NCBI GenBank assembly: GCA_028711355.1
Contig: JAQTSL010000067.1
Location: 1 to 13,531, forward strand
Length of the DNA stretch: 13,531 bases
From: Rhodoferax sp.
GTDB lineage: Bacteria; Pseudomonadota; Gammaproteobacteria; Burkholderiales; Burkholderiaceae_C
Reading direction: 5' to 3'
Shown: piece by piece, positions 7,365 through 13,373 of the stretch
How the letters are laid out: every line of letters starts with the position of its first letter
Numbering within the stretch: position 1 is the stretch's first letter
The notes under the pieces: model-generated
Databases searched by the model: none
What the model saw: only the letters and a program-made list of their open reading frames with translations
What the model was told of the DNA's origin: nothing
Program-made: the position numbers and the translations under genes

Positions 7365-7382
7365 GCGTTACAGTGCGTTACA
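7365..7382. promoter_or_regulatory. Tandem GCGTTACA direct repeat, probable response-regulator operator
   Basis: GCGTTACA occurs at 7365-7372 and again at 7375-7382, exactly 10 bp apart, or about one helical turn. OmpR-family regulators bind direct half-sites with this 10-11 bp period. The span TACAGTGCGTTACA agrees with the E. coli RstA box (TACATNTNGTTACA, from memory) at all but two fixed positions. It lies in the 180-bp divergent spacer, 35 bp upstream of the response regulator ATG and about 130 bp upstream of the start of the ABC operon, so it could control both directions. No strong -35/-10 pair was recognised on either strand. Confidence 0.6.
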
Positions 7383-7417
7383 AAACCTGAGGCGATGGCA
7401 TCCGAAAATCTTTGCAT

Positions 7418-8158
7418 ATGGACAAACAAGACTGCATCCTGATCGTTGACGACGAGCCCGACATTCGTCACCTGCTGGTGGACTACTTGGCGCGCAACGG
7501 TTTTGAAGCGCTGGCCGCAGCCGACGGCCGCGCCATGTGGCAACAGCTACAGCAGCACACGATAGACCTGCTGGTGTTGGACTTGATGCTGCCGGGCACC
7601 GATGGCCTGACGCTATGCCGCGATCTGCGCGCCAAGTCCAATTTGCCAGTGATCATGCTGACCGCGCGCGGCGAGGAAACCGACCGCATTCTGGGTATTG
7701 AAATGGGTGCCGACGACTACCTGGTCAAGCCCTTCAACCCGCGTGAGTTGCTGGCGCGTATCAAATCGATTCTGCGCCGCACACGCGCCTTGCCACCCAA
7801 TTTGCAGCCTGAGTCCAGCCGCTACCTGTGCTTTGCTGGATGGTGTCTGGATACCGCTGAGCGCGTGTTATTTACTGCAGACGGTGTGGTCACGCCGCTG
7901 TCGGGCGGCGAATTTCGACTGCTGCGCGTGCTGCTGGAACACCCCAACCGGGTGGTCACGCGCGATCAGTTGATGGAACGCATCCACGGCCGCGAGGCCG
8001 AGGCCTATGACCGTGCCATCGACGTGCAGATCAGCCGCCTGCGCCAACGTCTGCATGACGACAGCCGCGAGCCACAACTCATCAAAACCGTACGCGGCGA
8101 GGGCTATGTGCTGGCCAGCGCCGTCACGCCACAAGCCCACTTCGCGGGTGCCGCATGA
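7418..8158 (+). CDS. Response regulator, OmpR family (RstA-like)
   Basis: The product is a 246-residue cytosolic transcription factor. The receiver domain (about 1-120) has the acidic pair Asp11/Asp12, phospho-acceptor Asp55 (LLVLDLMLPG), Thr82 (MLTAR) and Lys104 (YLVKPFNP). A winged-helix DNA-binding domain follows (about 140-235; LSGGEFRLLRVLLEHPNRVV, then IDVQISRLRQRL and IKTVRGEGY). ATG 7418 gives the usual N-terminus (MDKQDCILIVDDEP); an in-frame TTG at 7412 would add two residues. No strong Shine-Dalgarno is visible for either. Wording such as GLTLCRDLRAK and the tail resemble RstA and OmpR. The stop overlaps the kinase start (ATGA, 8155-8158). It most likely controls the divergent envelope operon through the GCGTTACA tandem. 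Confidence 0.93.
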   Translation: MDKQDCILIVDDEPDIRHLLVDYLARNGFEALAAADGRAMWQQLQQHTIDLLVLDLMLPGTDGLTLCRDLRAKSNLPVIMLTARGEETDRILGIEMGADDYLVKPFNPRELLARIKSILRRTRALPPNLQPESSRYLCFAGWCLDTAERVLFTADGVVTPLSGGEFRLLRVLLEHPNRVVTRDQLMERIHGREAEAYDRAIDVQISRLRQRLHDDSREPQLIKTVRGEGYVLASAVTPQAHFAGAA

Positions 8159-9489
8159 GGTTGGCCTGGGGGTTGACGGCCCGTATTGCAGTCATCTTGC
8201 TGCTGGGCCTGGGCGTGGCGCAAGGCGTGAGCTTTTGGCTGCAAGCCCAAGAACGCAGTGAGCTGCTGCGTCAAGAGCGTGGGCAGAATTTTTCGGAGCA
8301 GATCACCCACGCGGTGCAACTGCTGGAAGCCACTGCACCCACGCAGCAAGATCAGGCGATACAAGCGCTGGCGCGCGCCGGATTGGCCGTGGAGTTTGTG
8401 AAAGCTGATGCGTTGTACCCCAACTCGCCCAAAGGCTCGCTGCCCAATGTGCTGGCCCAACGCCTGGGTAGCCCGCGCGCAGTACGCAGCAAAGGTATGG
8501 GGGCTACAGGTGCCGGGCTGATGCAAGGGGGCGCAGGCGCTGCCGGTGCACGCAGTCTGGACGTGCAGCTTCAGGACGGACGGTGGGTCCGGTTGACCGA
8601 ACAGACAGCGCAAGCGGCAACGCCCGCGCTTTCAACGGCGCTACTGTCACAACTGGCGCTGACGCTTGTGCTGGTGGCCGGTGTCACGTTGCTGGCGGTG
8701 CGCCATGCCACGCAACCGCTGGCCCAATTGGCGCAGGCCGCCAATCGGCTTGGCCGCAATCTGGATACACCACCCTTGCCCGAGACAGGCAGCGCTGAAA
8801 TGCGTCACGCAGCCAGCGCTTTCAACACCATGCAGACCCGCATCCGCGGCTTGATGCAAGAGCGAGAGCGCGCGCTGGCGGCGGTCTCGCACGATCTACG
8901 CACCCCGCTGACCCGACTGCGGCTGCGCTGCGAGTTGATCGATGACGATGCCTTGCGCGCGCAGTTGGACCAAGACATTGCCGCCATGACCAACCTGATC
9001 GACAGCACACTCGGCTACCTGCGCGGGCGTAGTGACCAGGAGTCGGTTCGTTGGTTGGACCTGAATGCGCTGCTGGAAAGCATGGCGGACGATGCCCGGG
9101 TCCAGGGACGAGCTGTCACCTTGCAAGGACATATTGATCATTTTTACGCTGGACGCTTATCCAGTCTGCGCCGAGCGCTACAAAATTTGATAGACAACGC
9201 TTTCAAGTATGGTGCCACCGAGGTCACTTTGGCGCGACAGGACGAGGGCCAATCCGTGCGCCTGAGCGTGCTGGACAACGGACCTGGCATTGAACCGCAA
9301 GAGTTGGACAAAGTGACTCAGCCCTATTACCGACCTGACGCAGCGCGCACCCGGGCTGACGGATCAGTCGGGCTGGGCTTAGCCATCGTCACCGACGTGG
9401 CGCGGCTGCACGGTGGCACGCTGGAATTGGTCAACCTGCCCACGGGGGGCCTGAGCGCCAGTCTGTTACTGCCGCGAACGACCGGCTGA
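8155..9489 (+). CDS. Sensor histidine kinase, EnvZ/RstB-like
   Basis: The 444-residue inner-membrane kinase has a first transmembrane helix at about 9-28 (ARIAVILLLGLGVAQGVSFW) and a periplasmic sensor of about 130 residues. The second helix is at about 160-182, followed by a HAMP region (about 183-235). The dimerisation/phosphotransfer block is LAAVSHDLRTPLTRLRLR, with phospho-His246. The ATPase domain has an N-box ALQNLIDNAFKYG (341-353), G1 DNGPGI (374-379) and G2 VGLGLAIV (405-412). The periplasmic part contains an unusual glycine-rich run (GMGATGAGLMQGGAGAAGAR, about 114-133). It is translationally coupled to the response regulator. The stimulus is unknown; the divergently encoded small secreted protein and the envelope transporter point to an envelope signal. 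It ends 9 bp from the convergent AhpD-like gene. Confidence 0.93.
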   Translation: MRLAWGLTARIAVILLLGLGVAQGVSFWLQAQERSELLRQERGQNFSEQITHAVQLLEATAPTQQDQAIQALARAGLAVEFVKADALYPNSPKGSLPNVLAQRLGSPRAVRSKGMGATGAGLMQGGAGAAGARSLDVQLQDGRWVRLTEQTAQAATPALSTALLSQLALTLVLVAGVTLLAVRHATQPLAQLAQAANRLGRNLDTPPLPETGSAEMRHAASAFNTMQTRIRGLMQERERALAAVSHDLRTPLTRLRLRCELIDDDALRAQLDQDIAAMTNLIDSTLGYLRGRSDQESVRWLDLNALLESMADDARVQGRAVTLQGHIDHFYAGRLSSLRRALQNLIDNAFKYGATEVTLARQDEGQSVRLSVLDNGPGIEPQELDKVTQPYYRPDAARTRADGSVGLGLAIVTDVARLHGGTLELVNLPTGGLSASLLLPRTTG

Positions 9490-9498
9490 AACCCCGGA

Positions 9499-9846
9499 TC
9501 AGGCCAATGCCATGGCGTCCCAGGCCGCCAGTGCCTCGGCCACCAGCATCAAGCCCGGGCCACCGCCCATATAGACGCAAACGCCCAGGGCTTCCTCAAG
9601 CTCGGCGCGGGTGCACCCCAGCCGGTGCAAGGCCTTGACGTGAAATGCGATGCAGCCGCCGCAGTGCTGGGTGACCCCAATGGCCAGCGCAATCATCTCT
9701 TTGTGCTTGGCGCTGACGGTCCCTTCGGCCATAGCAGCCTTGGCCATCTGGCCAAAGCCTTGCATGGTGTCGCTTTGCGACTGGCGAAACGGGCCCAGCT
9801 TTTCATTGATGCTTTTCATCAACCCAGTGCAATCAAATGTGCTCAT
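9499..9846 (-). CDS. Carboxymuconolactone decarboxylase / AhpD-like protein
   Basis: The 115-residue cytosolic protein is of the CMD/AhpD superfamily. ATG 9846 has AGGAG six bases upstream; a longer frame from 9879 adds an unlikely 11 residues. The AhpD-type redox site is HCGGCIAFHVKALHRLG, with Cys62, Cys65 and His69, preceded by a conserved glutamate in KHKEMIALAIGV (Glu50). The C-terminal GGGPGLMLVAEALAA is also typical. The CxxC plus histidine argues for peroxidase or disulfide-reductase chemistry, not true carboxymuconolactone decarboxylation. It starts 29 bp after the unknown secreted-protein gene and is probably cotranscribed with it. The nearby CcdA fragment and small thioredoxin-fold gene support a redox role. 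Confidence 0.9.
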   Translation of the reverse strand: MSTFDCTGLMKSINEKLGPFRQSQSDTMQGFGQMAKAAMAEGTVSAKHKEMIALAIGVTQHCGGCIAFHVKALHRLGCTRAELEEALGVCVYMGGGPGLMLVAEALAAWDAMALA

Positions 9847-9875
9847 GTGTGTTTCTCCTCGCTGCGTCCCAGGCC

Positions 9876-10601
9876 TCAACCGAACTTGGCAAACAGTTTG
9901 CTGTACGGGCCTTTGAGTTTGCCGATGGCTTCTTTGACAGCGGGTGCATCCTGGTTCAGCAAAGCAGCTTCAACGTTGCCAACCGACGTTTCAACCGCCT
10001 TGAGCAAGCTGCCAAATTCGGCGTTTTGTTTGTGTACAGCGGGTGCCTGCGTGCCAAGCTGCTTGGCCAGGTAGCTCAGCGCACCGGTCTGTGCCGTCAG
10101 CAGCAACAGGCCTTTGGGCTGCACCAACGTTTCAGGGCCATGAATCAGGACCACTTCCATCTGGGCGTGATAAGCGTTCATGTGGTCGCTGAACACCACG
10201 ATGTTGTTGCGCAAACGCATATCGGCGGTGACGTCGCGCACCCGTTCCAGCGTGTTGTGCGCATTGGTCAGCTCTCCGGCAGCGACTTCTTTGGCAGCTT
10301 TTTGATACACCTGACTCACCTCGGTCACCGATGCGGCAAATGCCGGGTCGCGGTCATAGGGGGCGGCGGGCTTGGCAGCAAATTGGGTTTCAAGCTTGCT
10401 CCACATCGTTTGTGCTTGCGTCAGCGCTTGTTGCGCTTCTTCTTGCGACTTGCCGTTGGTCTTGTACAAGGCCATGCGGTACGGTCCGTTGGCGGCCTGC
10501 ATGAGGTCGGTGACCGCGTCAGCGGCGTTCACCATGCTGGCAAACGCCAGGGTAGCGACCAGGCCAAGAGCCTTGAGGGGGGTACGGATGTGATTGGACA
10601 T
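9876..10601 (-). CDS. Secreted all-helical protein of unknown function
   Basis: The product has 241 residues with a Sec signal peptide (ALGLVATLAFASMVNA, residues 11-26). The mature part looks entirely helical, built of long alanine-, glutamine- and lysine-rich segments, and could form a four-helix bundle. The strip FSDHMNAYHAQMEVVLIHG (about 137-155) has two histidines and two methionines on spaced turns, possible metal ligands in the style of cytochrome b562-like bundles; no CxxCH haem site is present. A short motif recurs at both ends: NGPYRMALYKTNG (about 39-50) and KGPYSKLFAKFG (230-241). I do not recognise a named family. The ATG at 10601 has only a weak upstream AGG. It precedes the AhpD-like gene by 29 bp on the same strand, suggesting a shared transcript and a periplasmic redox or metal-stress role, which is inference. 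Confidence 0.75.
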   Translation of the reverse strand: MSNHIRTPLKALGLVATLAFASMVNAADAVTDLMQAANGPYRMALYKTNGKSQEEAQQALTQAQTMWSKLETQFAAKPAAPYDRDPAFAASVTEVSQVYQKAAKEVAAGELTNAHNTLERVRDVTADMRLRNNIVVFSDHMNAYHAQMEVVLIHGPETLVQPKGLLLLTAQTGALSYLAKQLGTQAPAVHKQNAEFGSLLKAVETSVGNVEAALLNQDAPAVKEAIGKLKGPYSKLFAKFG

Positions 10602-10723
10602 GATGTTTGAACCTAAAGGTAGTTGAAAGATTTGAAAGAGTTGACAGTGTCGATGCGTAAGGTGAAGTCAGTATCAAGGCTTTGTAAAGACAGGTGTTGA
10701 GTGACCCAAGTCACCAAGTCAGG

Positions 10724-10991
10724 TCAGAACGCCAGATTTCCTTGCATGATTTGATACAGGCCAAAGACCACCAGCGTGCCACCGGTGAGGTAGCGCAGGA
10801 CGGTCTCATGCTTGAGCAGCCGCTTGATGCGGTTTTGCAGCCATTGCGACGAATAACCAACGATCAGCATCGGGATAGCCAGACCGAGCGAGTAAAAACC
10901 CAGCAAGGTGATGCCAGTGGCCAGTTGGCCACTGGTGCCCACCATGGCCAGGGTGCTTGACAAAAAGGGGCCAACGCAGGGTATTACATCC
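10724..10991 (-). pseudogene. CcdA/DsbD-type membrane protein, C-terminal fragment
   Basis: The remaining frame codes for about 89 residues of a membrane protein recognisable as the C-terminal third of a cytochrome c biogenesis CcdA-family protein, which normally has about 240 residues. It begins abruptly at IPCVGPFLSS, carrying one redox-type PCVGP motif, and continues through hydrophobic stretches (LATGITLLGFYSLGLAIPML, and LTGGTLVVFGLYQIM) to the stop at 10724-10726. No methionine start exists; the first usable codon is a TTG at 10993 in foreign sequence. The upstream part has been replaced by an istB-like remnant on the opposite strand. Intact relatives pass electrons from thioredoxin across the inner membrane to periplasmic partners, which would fit the surrounding redox genes. 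The fragment is probably non-functional. Confidence 0.8.
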
Positions 10992-11102
10992 AAGGGGATG
11001 CGGGTACGCTTTTACTCAACGATGGACCTGATCAACCAGTTGGAGCAGGAGAAAGCTGAGGTCAAGGCTAGCAAGACTGCAACGGCACCCGAGTCATTCT
11101 GA
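10992..11102 (+). pseudogene. IS21-family istB ATPase remnant
   Basis: The plus-strand frame ending with TGA at 11100-11102 reads KGMRVRFYSTMDLINQLEQEK. This matches, from memory, the internal region of IstB helper ATPases (RVRFxSxxDLVNxLEqEK). Downstream of EKAE the similarity stops (VKASKTATAPESF), and neither Walker A nor the rest of IstB is present in the window. So only about 25 recognisable codons survive. It directly abuts the truncated CcdA fragment; the junction lies between about 10982 and 10995. The fragment records an IS21-type insertion followed by deletion. Identification rests on a short match, so it is good but not certain. Confidence 0.65.
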
Positions 11103-11304
11103 GGCGCTGCGCGAGGGGAAAGTCCAAAGTCAGGGGGTAGCCAAAACCAGAATTCAGTACACCTATCCACAGTTGCCAATTCAAAAAGCAGCTACCCGCC
11201 CTGGGTCAATATTCAATCGGCAAAGACCCATGAATGACAGAAACTGGTCTGAGGGCCCGTCGTTCAACCTAAAAACCGCTGGAGGCCGCGCAGACCCAAG
11301 CGAC
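11103..11304. mobile_element. Probable tail of the IS21-like remnant, no intact gene
   Basis: The gap from the istB remnant to the SigZ-like gene has no convincing gene on either strand. GGGTCAATATTCAATCGGCA at 11203-11222 resembles sequence I associate with the non-coding end of some IS21 elements. GGGTAGC near 11136 and GCTACCC near 11191 form a 7-bp inverted pair. No clean terminal inverted repeat or target duplication could be defined, so the right boundary of the element is unknown. Confidence 0.35.
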
Positions 11305-11730
11305 TCAGATTCTGGGCACAAAGTCACTGACGCGGCCGGTATCATCGGTCGTGACTTGGCACGCCGTGCTGATCTGCGCACGCAAACGTACCCGCGCGCG
11401 CTGCACACATGATTGGGCCGCACCCAAACTCAAACCAATGCGCTGCGCGTAATCGGCCTGGGGCAGACCTTGCAAGTCGCACAGAGTGATGGCCTCGCGG
11501 TCGTCCATGCTGAGTTCAGACAGCACGCGTGGCAGGCAACCGGTCGGCACATCAACGGTTGCCACATCCTCCGGTTTGGCTTTGAGGTCGTCGGGCAACT
11601 CGACCAGGTTGCGCGCCACCTCAAACAGCCAAGCGCGCGCATTGGTCAGCGCACAGAAGCGCTCGCCCTGGCGCAGCCAGCCGCGCAATTCGGCGGCGTG
11701 GGCCTTCCAGGCAGTGTTCAGACAATTCAT
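11305..11730 (-). pseudogene. SigZ-like ECF sigma factor with internal deletions in region 2
   Basis: The frame codes for 141 residues from ATG 11730, or 151 from a GTG at 11760 that has GAGG nine bases upstream. Family members I recall have about 180-190 residues. The N-terminus (MNCLNTAWKAHAAELRGWL) and region 4 (CLPRVLSELSMDDREAITL, then LPQADYAQRIGLSLGAAQ) are clear. Between GWL and RQGERFC the core-binding part of region 2 (an ADDLLQDVFLKAL-like block) is missing. A second segment appears lost after LFEVARN, where NLVELPDDL follows directly. Both losses keep the frame. In the region 4 recognition helix, AQSCVQRAR replaces the usual AKSRVQRAR. Such a protein is unlikely to bind core RNA polymerase. 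SigZ-type factors often sit beside thioredoxin-fold and DUF2798 genes, as here, so this is probably the decayed regulator of the cluster. Confidence 0.7.
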
Positions 11731-11794
11731 GCCGCAATTGCCGGCAATAAACTGCGGCACTTACCGTTACCTCAGCTCTCCCGCTTTTTGTAGA

Positions 11795-11829
11795 TAAAAA
11801 ACCTCTAGCGCTTATGGAATAAGCGCTAG
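11795..11829 (-). terminator. Rho-independent terminator of the CDF exporter operon, formed by a palindromic repeat
   Basis: CTAGCGCTTAT (11805-11815) and ATAAGCGCTAG (11819-11829) form a perfect 11-bp stem with a three-base loop. Read on the minus strand, the stem is followed by AGGTTTTTTATC (about 11793-11804), giving the T-run of an intrinsic terminator directly after the exporter stop at 11833. The core CTAGCGCTTATTCCATAAGC is, from memory, a very common intergenic palindrome in Rhodoferax and Polaromonas, so it is probably a genome-wide repeat used as a terminator. Confidence 0.8.
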
Positions 11830-11832
11830 CAG

Positions 11833-12810
11833 CTATTCTTTTTGACAACCTGAGCCTGGCCGCAAACCACAGATTTGCGCGTAAGCCGGGGTTTCAAGCT
11901 GTAGTGTCACGTGGCCGATTTCAAAGTGTTCGTGCAGTTCTTCTTCAGCCTCGTGCAGCAAGGCCCCGCTGTCGGTGGCATCGGTCACCAGGTGCGCGGT
12001 GAGCGCTATCTGGCTGGTGCCCATGGCCCACACGTGCAAGTCATGTACATCCATCACGCTGGGCAGCCCCAGCAACAACTGGCGTACCGCCTGCGTATCC
12101 ACACTGTCGGGCACACCGTCAAACAACAGGTGCAGGCTTTGCTTGAACAGGCTCCAGGTACCCCACAATATCACCGCCGCAATCAGCAGACTCACCACCG
12201 GGTCCAGCCAGACCCAGCCCATCCACAGCGTCAAGCCACCGGCCACCACCACGCCAGCGGAGACCAGTGCGTCAGCGGCCATGTGCAAAAACGCACCGCG
12301 GATGTTGAGGTCATCGCCGCCGCGCATGAACAGCAAAGCGGTAGCGGTGTTGATGACGATGCCAATACCCGCTACCACCATGATCGTCACCCCCTGCTCT
12401 TGCAGCGACACGTCACCCGACATCAGCCGTCCAATGGCTTCCCAGGTCAGGCCACCCATGGCCAGCAGCAGCAGCAAGGCATTGGCAAACGCCGCCAAGA
12501 TGGTGGCGCGTTTCCAACCATAGGTGTGGCGTGCGTTGGGCTGCACTTTGGCCGCCAGCGCTCCGGCCCAGGCCAGCACCAACCCGGCCACGTCGCTCAG
12601 GTTGTGACCAGCGTCGGCCAGCAGCGCCAGCGAGTTGATGCGCCAGCCGTAAAAGGCCTCAATCACCACAAAAATGATATTGAGCGCAATGCCAATGGCA
12701 AACGCCTGGTTGAAGTTGGCCGGCGCGTGACTGTGACCATGGCCGCCAGAGCCGTGATCGTGGCCGTGATCATGGCTGTGGGCCGGTGTGTGGTCGTGGG
12801 TGGCGCTCAT
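11833..12810 (-). CDS. Cation diffusion facilitator (CDF) heavy-metal exporter, CzcD/ZitB type
   Basis: The 325-residue inner-membrane antiporter expels divalent metals, most likely zinc with cobalt or cadmium as possible extras, in exchange for protons. A histidine-rich N-terminus (HDHGHDHGSGGHGHSH, residues 12-27) precedes six predicted transmembrane helices. The transport site is seen in ADAGHNLSD (His69, Asp73) and AFLHMAADA (His176, Asp180). A cytosolic ferredoxin-like C-terminal domain follows (HDLHVWAMGTSQIALTAHLV, then HFEIGHVTLQLE), ending with a cysteine pair (ICGLRPGSGCQKE) that may bind metal. The ATG at 12810 has only a weak ribosome binding site, but it directly precedes the His-rich segment. 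It is the third gene after the thioredoxin-fold and DUF2798 genes, 36 bp behind the latter, and ends at a strong terminator. Confidence 0.95.
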   Translation of the reverse strand: MSATHDHTPAHSHDHGHDHGSGGHGHSHAPANFNQAFAIGIALNIIFVVIEAFYGWRINSLALLADAGHNLSDVAGLVLAWAGALAAKVQPNARHTYGWKRATILAAFANALLLLLAMGGLTWEAIGRLMSGDVSLQEQGVTIMVVAGIGIVINTATALLFMRGGDDLNIRGAFLHMAADALVSAGVVVAGGLTLWMGWVWLDPVVSLLIAAVILWGTWSLFKQSLHLLFDGVPDSVDTQAVRQLLLGLPSVMDVHDLHVWAMGTSQIALTAHLVTDATDSGALLHEAEEELHEHFEIGHVTLQLETPAYAQICGLRPGSGCQKE

Positions 12811-12846
12811 GACGAAAATCTTGATCGGGACATCTGGCGTAGAACG

Positions 12847-13080
12847 TTACGCCGGATTGACCCCCAGAATGCGGCCCGTTATTTTCCGGGCAATTGGTGC
12901 CAGAAAGAAAATCACCGGCACGCCCACCAGGTAGGCGATGCCAAAGGCCTTGATCCATTTCTGCATAAAGTCAGCGCCCAGGCCGACATTGACCCAGGTG
13001 ATGACAAAGGTCATCAGAATAATCATCATGGCGCCCATGACGAAAGAAAAAACGAGGTGAAATTTTTTTTGCGGATGCAT
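12847..13080 (-). CDS. DUF2798 family small membrane protein
   Basis: The 77-residue product has two transmembrane helices (FSFVMGAMMIILMTFVITWV, about 11-30, and FGIAYLVGVPVIFFLAPIA, about 46-64) and a basic C-terminal stretch (RKITGRILG). The pattern matches DUF2798, a family without known function that is often encoded near transporters. ATG 13080 has GGAG eight bases upstream. It lies between the thioredoxin-fold gene (59 bp upstream) and the CDF exporter (36 bp downstream), all on the minus strand, so one transcript is likely. Confidence 0.85.
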   Translation of the reverse strand: MHPQKKFHLVFSFVMGAMMIILMTFVITWVNVGLGADFMQKWIKAFGIAYLVGVPVIFFLAPIARKITGRILGVNPA

Positions 13081-13139
13081 GTTGGTAACTCCATTTTTAT
13101 AGACTTGCGGGACAGATCTTTAGCTCTGTCCCCAACTGA

Positions 13140-13373
13140 TTAGACGGCAAACCATTGTTCAATTTTGTCACGACTGGGAACGCCCCCAGCGTGCACCACC
13201 TTGCCGTCGATCACCACACCGGGCGTGCTCATCACGCCATAGCCCATGATGTCGCGCAACTGTTCGACCTTTTCCAGTTTGACGCTCACGCCTTTGGCCT
13301 GGGCGATCGGGTCGATCAGCGCAAGGGTTGCTTTGCAGTTGACACAGCCAGTGCCTAGGACTTTGATATCCAT
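13140..13373 (-). CDS. Small thioredoxin-fold redox protein (MTH895/TM0996-type, CxxC)
   Basis: The 77-residue cytosolic protein is of the 'redox-active disulfide protein 2' type. ATG 13373 has AAGGA seven bases upstream; the longer frame to 13475 runs through a palindrome and lacks support. The active site is GTGCVNCK with Cys10 and Cys13, and the cis-proline loop is VMSTPGVVIDGKVV (Pro51). Proteins of this type can work with CcdA-like membrane partners or with metal and arsenic handling genes. Here a CcdA fragment, an AhpD-like gene and a CDF exporter are all near. It appears to be the first gene of the operon with DUF2798 and the exporter. Confidence 0.92.
   Translation of the reverse strand: MDIKVLGTGCVNCKATLALIDPIAQAKGVSVKLEKVEQLRDIMGYGVMSTPGVVIDGKVVHAGGVPSRDKIEQWFAV

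Noticed and set aside
10712..10725. GTGACCCAAGTCAC as a possible regulator site
   Set aside because: The stem is only 5 bp with a 4-base loop and matches no operator I know; chance is likely in 13.5 kb.
11911..13143. Long plus-strand frame (410 codons) opposite the CDF exporter and DUF2798 genes
   Set aside because: The His/Gln-rich product has no family features and spans three real minus-strand gene boundaries.
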